A stretch of 9,066 nucleotides of DNA, taken from positions 1-9,066 of the forward strand of contig CAZVIK010000170.1 in assembly GCA_964627045.1 (NCBI GenBank), in the 5' to 3' direction. The notes under the pieces are model-generated. The model searched no databases, was not told where the DNA came from, and saw only the letters and a list, made by a program, of their open reading frames with translations. Source of the stretch: CAZVIK01 sp964627045. GTDB taxonomy: Bacteria > Acidobacteriota > Terriglobia > Bryobacterales > Bryobacteraceae. The stretch's first letter is position 1. Every line of letters begins with the position of its first letter. The position numbers and the translations under genes were made by a program. Positions 1-5,841 of the stretch are shown here, piece after piece.

Positions 1-1
1 C

Positions 2-37
2 AAGAAGTTCCTTCGCATCAAGCTGGGACTGTTTTGA
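2..37 (+). CDS. C-terminal tail of an upstream gene (partial)
   Basis: An open frame enters from the left edge and stops at TGA 35-37, giving the last 11 residues KKFLRIKLGLF. Eleven basic and hydrophobic residues are too few to name a family. The stop overlaps the TTG start of the next gene by four bases (TTGA), so if this frame is real the two genes are probably in one operon and translationally coupled. It could also be a chance open frame, because nothing further upstream is visible. Confidence 0.45.
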   Translation, partial: KKFLRIKLGLF

Positions 38-795
38 CGCGCCGCCTCCTGATCGTCAACGCGGATGACTTCGGCTACACGCGGGACGTCAACGAGGGGA
101 TTATCGAAGCGCACCTTCACGGCATTGTGACCGCCGCGACGCTTATGGCGTGCGGCGACGCCTTCGACGATGCGGTGGAGCTTGCGCTGCGGAATCCGGC
201 CCTGGACGTCGGATGTCACCTGACGCTAATCGGCGGGACCTCCGTGTTGCCATCCCGCGCGGCATTGCCGGGTTCCCCGGCGGAACTGGCAAGGCTGGTC
301 TGCGCGCGGCAGATTGACGTCGAAGCCGAACTGCGGGCGCAGGTGCGCCGACTCATCGAGGCGGGGATTCAGCCCACGCATCTGGACACGCACAAGCACT
401 CGCACATGCTGCCGCAGGTGGCGGCGGCGGTGGCGGTGATCGCCCGGGAGTTCTCCATCCGGTGGGTCCGCCGCCCGCTCGGGTTTCCCTTGGTTGGTCC
501 GCTGGTTGCGCGCATCTACCGCGATGCGGGCTGCCGCATGACAGACAATTTTGCCGGCTACAAGCAGACGGGCAAACTCGACGCTACCTCGATGGTCTCG
601 CTCATCGAGAGTCTCCCGGATGGGCTCACCGAACTGATGTGCCACCCCGGGCGGCTGCGCGATGAGTTGCGCGGCGCCCGCACGCGGCTAAAGGCGAGCC
701 GGCAGAACGAGCTTGAAGCGCTGACGTCGCCCGAGGTTCGCGCCGCCGTGCAGAGATGCGGCGTTCGTTTGGGCGCCTACCGCTCGATGGACTGA
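34..795 (+). CDS. ChbG/HpnK (YdjC) family carbohydrate deacetylase
   Basis: The 253-residue product is a full-length YdjC-fold protein. This metal-dependent family removes acetyl groups from sugars such as diacetylchitobiose (ChbG), and includes HpnK of hopanoid loci. The sequence shows the N-terminal strand and metal/catalytic motif LIVNADDFG (D11, D12), the histidine in DVGCHLTL (H62), the histidine cluster HLDTHKHSHMLP (H116-H124) and a C-terminal CHPG (H204), all in family order. The start is TTG at 34: the next in-frame ATG (residue 38) would remove the NADDFG motif, and a weak GGGA lies five bases upstream. The start overlaps the stop of the preceding frame. It is probably cytoplasmic, as no signal peptide is seen. 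The family is clear, but the substrate (chito-oligosaccharide, hopanoid glucosamine or other) cannot be read, and no hopanoid genes are visible nearby. Confidence 0.88.
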   Translation: MTRRLLIVNADDFGYTRDVNEGIIEAHLHGIVTAATLMACGDAFDDAVELALRNPALDVGCHLTLIGGTSVLPSRAALPGSPAELARLVCARQIDVEAELRAQVRRLIEAGIQPTHLDTHKHSHMLPQVAAAVAVIAREFSIRWVRRPLGFPLVGPLVARIYRDAGCRMTDNFAGYKQTGKLDATSMVSLIESLPDGLTELMCHPGRLRDELRGARTRLKASRQNELEALTSPEVRAAVQRCGVRLGAYRSMD

Positions 796-823
796 TTCCC
801 GCGCCGGACTCCGCGTCGGCGAT

Positions 824-839
824 TGTTGTACGCTAGACC
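824..839 (+). promoter_or_regulatory. Candidate promoter motif upstream of MFS gene 1
   Basis: The 80-base gap between the deacetylase and the first MFS gene contains TGTTGTACGCTAGACC. TACGCT at 829-834 fits the TAnnnT pattern of a -10 box. I see no good -35 box at the expected distance. A closely similar motif sits upstream of the gene at 2280, which is the main reason to list it. If used, transcription would begin near 841. Confidence 0.3.
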
Positions 840-841
840 GA

Positions 842-865
842 GGCCCGCGCGACCCCAGGCGGGCC
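842..865 (+). promoter_or_regulatory. Leader stem-loop before MFS gene 1
   Basis: GGCCCGC at 842-848 pairs perfectly with GCGGGCC at 859-865 around a 10-base loop. It ends 10 bases before the ATG at 876, where a ribosome binding site would normally lie. No strong Shine-Dalgarno is visible between the stem and the start. If the upstream TACGCT is the -10 box, the stem would lie almost at the 5' end of the mRNA. It could stabilise the message or limit ribosome access. In GC-rich DNA such stems also arise by chance. Confidence 0.35.
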
Positions 866-875
866 GCCCCGAGCC

Positions 876-2186
876 ATGCCCATCGAAAGAACATCCGCAA
901 CCGGCACGCCGGAGTTCGAGCGCCAAACTTACGGCAAAGTGACATGCCGCCTGATCCCTTTCCTGTTCCTCTGCTACGTTCTGGCCTACGTGGACCGTGT
1001 GAATGTGGGGTTCGCCAAGCTTCAGATGCAACAGGACCTGGCGATGAGCGACGCCGTCTACGGGCTCGGCGCGGGCATCTTTTTCCTCGGGTACTTCCTT
1101 TTCGAAGTGCCGGCCAATATGATGCTGCAAAGGCTGGGCGCCCGTCTGTGGTTGGGGCCGATCATGATCGTATGGGGCTTCGTCTCGGCCGCGATGATTT
1201 TCGTGCAAGGGCCCAAGAGCTTCTACGCGATGCGCTTCCTGCTGGGTATCGTGGAGTCGGGTTTCTTTCCGGGCGTGATTCTCTACCTGACCTACTGGTA
1301 TCCGCGCAAACACCGCGCCAAGATGACGGCCGCGTTCATGAGCGCGAACCCGATCTCGGGAGTCCTGGCCAGCCCGGTCAGCGGCTGGATCTTGTCGAGC
1401 ATGGTGACGGCGGGACATCTTCGAGCGTGGCAGTGGCTGTTCATCATCGAAGGGATCCCGTCGGCGCTGGCGGGAGTCGCGGCGTTGTTCTATCTGGTAG
1501 ACGGCCCTGCCAAGGCGCATTGGCTTTCGCCCGACGAGAAAGCCCTGGTGCTCCGGCGCCTGGAAGAGGAAGAGGAGGCCAAGCGCCGCGAGGGGGAATC
1601 GCGCCACCGCCTGTTGGACGCCTTCAAGAGCGGCAAGGTCTGGGTGTTGTCGCTGATCTACTTCGGAGCGGTCATGGGCAACTACGGACTGTGGTTCTGG
1701 TTGCCGCAGGTCATCAAGGACACGCTCACGGCGGAGGCTTGGCGCATCGGCTTGATCAGCATGATTCCGTGGGGCACGGCCGCGGTGGTGATGGTGCTGT
1801 ACGGGCACCATTCCGATGCCAAGGGGGAGCGCCGCTGGCACCTGTCTCTGGCACTGCTGGTGGGGGCCGTGGCCTTCACGATCAGCGCGCTTCCCGGTAT
1901 CTCCGGCGTGGCGGGGTTGGCGGCATTGACCGTATCGGCGGCGGCTGTCATGTGCGGGCAATCGCTGTTTTGGGCCTTGCCGACGGGAATCCTGTCGGGC
2001 ACGGCCGCGGCGGCGGGCATCGCATGGATCAACTCGGTGGGGAATCTGGCCGGCTACGTCAGCCCCTACCTGATCGGCGAAGTGCGCGATGCCACCGGGA
2101 GCATGACCCTCGCGCTGTTGGCGCTGGCCGCGTCCATGCTCATGTCGGCGGTGCTGGTGGTCGTGGTGGCCAAGCCGCGCCGGTAG
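876..2186 (+). CDS. MFS transporter, anion:cation symporter (ACS) type
   Basis: The 436-residue product is an inner-membrane carrier with about 12 hydrophobic helices, the usual length for the family. Helix 1 carries LAYVDRVNVGFAKLQ (residues 36-50). Helix 2 carries GIFFLGYFLFEVPANM (67-82), followed by basic QRLGARLW. RFLLGIVESGFFPGVILY (120-137) and YWYPRKHRAKM (140-150) come next. These match ACS carriers for organic anions such as tartrate, phthalate, glucarate or galactonate. A charged cytoplasmic loop at about 210-252, with five consecutive glutamates (230-234), separates the two six-helix halves. The second half follows with GNYGLWFWLPQVIK (268-281). ATG 876 is a good start because it leaves the typical short cytoplasmic N-terminus before helix 1, although the ribosome binding site is weak. 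It stands 80 bases after the deacetylase and may be a separate transcription unit. The substrate is probably a small carboxylate or sugar acid, which is an inference from the family. Confidence 0.9.
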   Translation: MPIERTSATGTPEFERQTYGKVTCRLIPFLFLCYVLAYVDRVNVGFAKLQMQQDLAMSDAVYGLGAGIFFLGYFLFEVPANMMLQRLGARLWLGPIMIVWGFVSAAMIFVQGPKSFYAMRFLLGIVESGFFPGVILYLTYWYPRKHRAKMTAAFMSANPISGVLASPVSGWILSSMVTAGHLRAWQWLFIIEGIPSALAGVAALFYLVDGPAKAHWLSPDEKALVLRRLEEEEEAKRREGESRHRLLDAFKSGKVWVLSLIYFGAVMGNYGLWFWLPQVIKDTLTAEAWRIGLISMIPWGTAAVVMVLYGHHSDAKGERRWHLSLALLVGAVAFTISALPGISGVAGLAALTVSAAAVMCGQSLFWALPTGILSGTAAAAGIAWINSVGNLAGYVSPYLIGEVRDATGSMTLALLALAASMLMSAVLVVVVAKPRR

Positions 2187-2218
2187 CCGCCACAGGATTA
2201 CGGCCTCGCCGACGCGGC

Positions 2219-2234
2219 TGTTGTACCATGGACG
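2219..2234 (+). promoter_or_regulatory. Candidate promoter motif upstream of the 5-TM gene
   Basis: The 93-base gap before the gene at 2280 contains TGTTGTACCATGGACG, which matches the motif at 824-839 at 12 of the first 15 positions (TGTTGTAC..T.GAC). TACCAT at 2224-2229 could be a -10 box, predicting a transcript start near 2236. No convincing -35 box is seen. It could equally be a regulator site shared by the two genes. Confidence 0.3.
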
Positions 2235-2255
2235 TTTGTCCCTTCATGAGAAAGA

Positions 2256-2268
2256 CCGCCTTCGGCGG
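2256..2268 (+). promoter_or_regulatory. Leader hairpin adjoining the ribosome binding site
   Basis: CCGCC at 2256-2260 and GGCGG at 2264-2268 form a five-pair stem with a three-base loop. The 3' arm runs into GGGGG (2267-2271), the likely Shine-Dalgarno for the GTG start at 2280, so folding would partly hide it. The structure is small and may be fortuitous. Confidence 0.3.
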
Positions 2269-2279
2269 GGGATTCCTCC

Positions 2280-2849
2280 GTGGTTGCTCCTGAATTCAAG
2301 ATCCTTTTCATTCAAGTTTCGTTGATGCTCTTTTACACCCTGCTTTTGAAGCAGGATGTGCGCCGCAACGCTTCGGTGTTCCTGCTGGCGTGCGTGGCCG
2401 GGTTCGTCGCGCAGTTCGCGCTTGGCCGCGAGATCAATCGCTACACGCCGAACATCACGGTCTACCTCGGCTACGTGAGCTTGGCGGTGGTTCTGACCTG
2501 GGGAATCGGGCTGTCCGCGGTGTACGCCATGCATCATTGGGCGGCCGGATTGCTGAGGCGGAAGCCCGGCCTCGGGGCCTACTACGCCTGCGGCGTCCCC
2601 ATCGTTATGATTCTGGAGTTCACCGGCTCGAACATCGTTCGCATGAAGCTCCACAATTTCCACCAGTACACCCCGCTGATGGGACGGCTCAACGCGATGC
2701 ATGCGCCGGTCTGGCTGTACGCGTACTATGTGCTGGCTGCGACGCTGTTCTATTTCGTTCTGCGCGCCCTGGGCCTGGACCGCGCCGGGAGGAAGCAGGG
2801 AACGGTCGCGGCCCGGCTTCCTCTCCGCGGAGAAGCCGGCGCAGACTGA
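2280..2849 (+). CDS. Five-helix integral membrane protein of unknown function
   Basis: The 189-residue product has five likely membrane helices at about residues 5-22, 31-48, 60-82, 98-115 and 142-162, and a basic C-terminal tail after residue 163. I do not recognise the family. Polar residues in or near membrane segments stand out: H85-H86, E113, H125, H128 (in KLHNFHQY) and H141. This histidine-rich pattern might suit metal, haem or lipid-substrate binding, but that is speculation. The start is GTG 2280: an in-frame TGA at 2247-2249 excludes anything much longer, the hydrophobic N-terminus begins at once, and a G-run lies eight bases upstream. It is spaced 93 bases after MFS gene 1 and 90 bases before the TPR gene, with candidate promoter signals on both sides, so it may be transcribed alone. 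High confidence that it is a gene, none on its role. Confidence 0.75.
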   Translation: MVAPEFKILFIQVSLMLFYTLLLKQDVRRNASVFLLACVAGFVAQFALGREINRYTPNITVYLGYVSLAVVLTWGIGLSAVYAMHHWAAGLLRRKPGLGAYYACGVPIVMILEFTGSNIVRMKLHNFHQYTPLMGRLNAMHAPVWLYAYYVLAATLFYFVLRALGLDRAGRKQGTVAARLPLRGEAGAD

Positions 2850-2867
2850 ACCCGCGCCCGTGCTGGA

Positions 2868-2889
2868 TTCGGCGGCGGGAGACGCCGAA
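2868..2889 (+). repeat. Inverted repeat between the 5-TM gene and the TPR gene
   Basis: TTCGGCG at 2868-2874 and CGCCGAA at 2883-2889 form a perfect seven-pair stem around an eight-base loop. It follows the stop of the 5-TM gene by 18 bases. No T-run follows it, so it is not a standard intrinsic terminator. It could be an RNA 3'-end stabiliser, or a DNA operator just upstream of the promoter at 2904. Confidence 0.35.
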
Positions 2890-2903
2890 GCCGGGGGCGC
2901 GTG

Positions 2904-2931
2904 TTGGACGTCGCCGGGTTTGGCCTATGAT
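2904..2931 (+). promoter_or_regulatory. Sigma70-type promoter of the TPR-MFS-GT unit
   Basis: TTGGAC (2904-2909) and TATGAT (2926-2931) are separated by 16 bases. Both resemble the sigma70 consensus (TTGACA, TATAAT) and this is the best promoter match in the window. Transcription would begin at about 2937-2940, at or a few bases before the ATG at 2940, which predicts a leaderless or nearly leaderless mRNA for the first gene. Confidence 0.55.
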
Positions 2932-2939
2932 ACGAGAAG

Positions 2940-4647
2940 ATGTTGCGGGTTTTCCTTGTTGCCTTAGCCGCCGTCGTGCTCCAGGGAGCGGAACGCTGGG
3001 TGGCGTTCCGGTCGGGGCCATTTGAGGTCTACTCCAACGCAGGCGAGCGCGCCGGACGCGATCGTCTGAACGAGTTGGAGCAACTGCGGTTCGCGTTGGA
3101 ACAGACCCTCGGCCGTAGCGAGATGCGCCCGGTCTGGCCTGTGCGCATCCTGGTGCACAACACCGCGGCGGAGACCGACGGCGTCCCGCGTTTTTCCAGG
3201 GACGCCTATTACGCCGCGGTCAATCCCACCGGCCGGGCGCCGGCGACGCTGCTCGGCGGATGCGCAGAGCTGTTGATCAAAGCCGGTCCCGGGCGGCTGC
3301 CGGACGAAATGGAAAGGGCTCTCGCCGGGGTCTTTTCCACCTTTGACGGCGGCGGGCGGGTGGTGATGTTGGGCGCGCCGCCTTCTCCCTCGGAGCGTAC
3401 GCGTGAATGGGCCAAGATGCACATGCTCGCGGTGAGCGAAGCGTACTACGGAAAGCTACGGACGCTGGTATACAACTTGGAGCGCGGTTCGGAACCCGAA
3501 CCTGCGTACCGAAACGCGACGGGAATGTCTCCCGGTGAAATTGACCAAGAAGCCGAGGACTACCTTCGTCAAGGCCGTTTCACCGCCGTGCAAGTGAAGC
3601 GCAAGCCCATAGACCCGGCCATGGAGTTCGACCCGGAACCCATCGAGGAGCTGCGCTCCCGAATTCTGCGCGCGGATCTACTGCTGTCCAATCCAGACCG
3701 CGTGGCGCAAGCCGAGGCGGCTTATCGCGAGATCCTAAAGACGGCTCCGGCCAACACCGAGGCGTTGGAGGGGCTGGGGCTGGCTTCTCTCTTACAGAAC
3801 CGCGCGGACGAGGCCCACGCCCAACTCACCCAGNNNNNNNNNNCAGGCCGTGGCCGCCGCCAGTACTAACGCCCACGCGTTTCTGGAGTACGGCCGCCTG
3901 GAGACGAACCGCGACAAGGCAAAAGCCGCGCTGGGTCAGGCCGCAAAGCTGAACCCCCGATGGGGCCAGCCCTACCTCGAGTTGGCGCGAAACGAGCCGG
4001 ACGCCAAGGCTGGCGCCGAGTGGCTTGCCGCCGCCGTGAAACGGGAACCTCGCCGCTTGGACCTGTGGCGTTCGCTCGCCGAAATGCAAGAGGCCGCGGG
4101 CGAATTCGTCGAAGCAGCCAAGTCCTGGGCGTCGGCGGAAATCGCCGCCGGCACGGCCGTCGAAAAGCAGAACATCCGCCAAATCCGGGCGCAAGCCGAC
4201 GAGCGCCGGCGGATTCAGGAAGCGGCGGCGCGCGACCGCAAGGCGGCTGAGGCTCGCCGTGAGGTCGAGGCCCTCAAGCGGAAGTCGATGGCCTCGATCC
4301 AGGCGACGATCGACAAAGCGAATCGAGAGAACCCGCCCATGGCGCCGTCCTCCGGCAAGATCGAGCCTTGGTGGACCGGTCCGCGCGTGGATGGCAAGGT
4401 GCAGGGGACGCTGCGGCAAGTGGATTGCCTCGGCCAGCAGGCCCGGCTGATCATCGAGGGCGAAGACCGGCAGGTGACAAGACTGCTGATCCGCGATCCC
4501 TCACAGGTGGCCTTTGCCGGTGGCGGGGAGAAGACGTTTTCCTGCGGCATTCAGAAGCCCGTGCGGCGAATCGCGGTGGAGTACTACGTCAGGCCGGACG
4601 CCGGGTTCGGAACCGCGGGCGACGCGGCGGTGATCGAGTTCCCCTAG
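2940..4647 (+). CDS. Secreted TPR protein with degenerate peptidase-like domain (interrupted by assembly gap)
   Basis: This is one gene split by an N run. Residues 1-17 (MLRVFLVALAAVVLQGA) look like a signal peptide, so the protein is probably periplasmic or secreted. Residues 20-225 (VAFRSGPFEVYSNAGERA, NELEQLRFALEQTLG, then LPDEMERALAGVFSTF and SPGEIDQEAEDYLRQGRF) follow the layout of gluzincin/DUF1570-like domains that precede TPRs in acidobacterial proteins. The zinc motif HExxH expected before LPDEME is absent. TPR helices run from about 236 across the gap, for example PANTEALEGLGLASLL and EYGRLETNRDKAKAALG. A charged coiled coil follows at 4141-4320 (QIRAQADERRRIQEAAARD, EVEALKRKS). The last 90 residues or so, from EPWWTGPRVDGKVQG, form a beta-rich domain with two cysteines. 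The frame is offset by one base across the 10 N, which a gap of 3n bases resolves. The start is ATG 2940, with no spaced ribosome binding site. The function is unknown; scaffold or envelope assembly is possible. Confidence 0.8.
3834..3843. other. Assembly gap (10 N) inside the TPR gene
   Basis: Ten undetermined bases are flanked on both sides by CAG. The reading frame before the gap (codons in phase with 2940) and after it (in phase with 3844) agree only if the true gap length is a multiple of three. Ten is therefore a placeholder and not a measured length. Confidence 0.97.
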
Positions 4648-5841
4648 GTGACGCCGAGAATCCCAATCCGTTGGGTGGTGATGAGTGTCTTTGTGCTCTC
4701 ATCCGCCCTGAACTACCTGGACCGGCAGATCCTGGCAGCACTGGCTCCGCTGGTGCGCGCCGAGTTTCACATGAACAACGCAGACTACGGCCAATTGCTG
4801 GCCGTCTTCTCGATCACCTACGCGATCTCTTCGCCGCTGGCCGGGCTACTGATCGACCGGTTTGGGTTGAACCGCAGCGTCAGTTTCGGAGTGGGGCTAT
4901 GGTCGCTGGCGGGGATCGCGACCGGCCTGACCCGCAGTTTCGCCGGCTTGCTCACGTGCCGTGCCGTTTTGGGGGCCGCGGAGTCCTCCGGAGTTCCCTG
5001 TGTGGCGAAGGCGCTCCACCGGTACCTGCCGCCGAGAGAGCGGGCGCTCGGCCACGCGCTCAGCCAGATCGGGTTGAGCGTTGGATCGATCGCCGCTCCG
5101 GTTCTAGCCACCTGGTTCGCATTGCGCTACGGCTGGCGCAGCGCGTTCTTCGTTACCGGCGCACTTGGGTTTGTATGGATTCCGCTGTGGCTTTGGGTCT
5201 CACGGAAGGCACCCCCGTCACAAGCTGAGCCTGCAGGCCACCCTCCGCTGAACGCCGTGGCACTGCTGTGCGACACGCGCGTGTGGGCCTTCGCCACCGC
5301 GAACATCGCCAGCATGGTGGTCTACACGTTGTGGTCGAATTGGACCACCCTGTATCTCAAGGACGTTCACGGTCTGACGCTGATGCGCGCCAACACCCTC
5401 GCGACGATTCCGCACTTTTTCGCCTATGCCGGAGGGCTGGCGGGCGGGTGGCTGAGCCTCCGTCTCATCGGCCGCGGGATGGCCCCGCTAGACGCCCGGC
5501 GGCGCGCGTGCCTCATCAGCGCGGTGGCGCTGTTGATCACCGCAGCGGTTCCGGTAATGCCGGGCCCGATCTTGACCACGCTGGCGATTTCGCTGAGCTA
5601 CTTCTCGATCACCAGTTTTAGCGTCAATCTCTACACGATGCCGCTGGACGCGTTCGGTGGAGCGCGCGCCGCGTTCAGCGTCTCGTTGCTCACCGGAGCC
5701 TACGGCGCCATGCAGGCGCTGGTCTCGCCGGTGTTCGGGGCCGTCATTGACCGTCGTGGCTACACGCCGGTGATCCTGGCCGCGTCCCTCATGCCGCTGG
5801 TAGCCTATGGAATACTCCATGTAACGCGGCGGGCGCGGTGA
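4648..5841 (+). CDS. MFS transporter, hexuronate/ACS-like
   Basis: The 397-residue product has about 12 membrane helices. NYLDRQILAALAP (22-34) in helix 1, LLIDRFGLNRSVSFG (67-81) as the loop 2-3 signature, RAVLGAAESSGVPCVAKAL (105-123) and YLPPRERALGHA (126-137) match the ExuT-like hexuronate and organic-anion carriers. Compared with MFS gene 1 it lacks the long charged central loop and is shorter. The start is GTG 4648, directly after the TAG of the TPR gene at 4645-4647, and leaves IPIRWVVM before helix 1 as usual in the family. ATG 4681 is an alternative but would cut into helix 1. No strong ribosome binding site is seen, so translation probably depends on ribosomes finishing the TPR gene. 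It overlaps the next gene by four bases. The substrate is not determinable; a sugar acid is the family-based guess. Confidence 0.9.
   Translation: MTPRIPIRWVVMSVFVLSSALNYLDRQILAALAPLVRAEFHMNNADYGQLLAVFSITYAISSPLAGLLIDRFGLNRSVSFGVGLWSLAGIATGLTRSFAGLLTCRAVLGAAESSGVPCVAKALHRYLPPRERALGHALSQIGLSVGSIAAPVLATWFALRYGWRSAFFVTGALGFVWIPLWLWVSRKAPPSQAEPAGHPPLNAVALLCDTRVWAFATANIASMVVYTLWSNWTTLYLKDVHGLTLMRANTLATIPHFFAYAGGLAGGWLSLRLIGRGMAPLDARRRACLISAVALLITAAVPVMPGPILTTLAISLSYFSITSFSVNLYTMPLDAFGGARAAFSVSLLTGAYGAMQALVSPVFGAVIDRRGYTPVILAASLMPLVAYGILHVTRRAR

Noticed and set aside
777..1961. Long open frame of 394 codons on the minus strand opposite MFS gene 1
   Set aside because: It is rich in Arg, His, Gln and Pro with no family motif, and lies antisense to a gene with clear MFS signatures. 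It is typical shadow coding in GC-rich DNA.
944..2293. Plus-strand open frame of 449 codons overlapping MFS gene 1 in another frame
   Set aside because: Arg/Gly-rich translation with no recognisable motif. The MFS frame at 876-2186 explains the sequence.
2228..2293. Short upstream open frame (21 codons, ATG 2228) overlapping the GTG start at 2280, a possible leader peptide
   Set aside because: Its ATG lies inside the candidate -10 box, it has no ribosome binding site, and its composition shows no regulatory codon run.
2822..2833. Perfect 12-base palindrome TCTCCGCGGAGA at the 3' end of the 5-TM gene
   Set aside because: It is inside coding sequence, and a palindrome of this length is expected about twice by chance in 9 kb. 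No second copy was noticed.
2940..3869. The TPR gene as a pseudogene or two separate genes because the frame changes at 3834-3843
   Set aside because: The change falls exactly at an assembly gap of arbitrary length, both sides read as TPR protein, and a 3n gap restores one frame.
4368..5228. Plus-strand frame of 286 codons spanning the TPR-MFS boundary
   Set aside because: It overlaps the real ends and starts of two recognisable genes and has no motif of its own.
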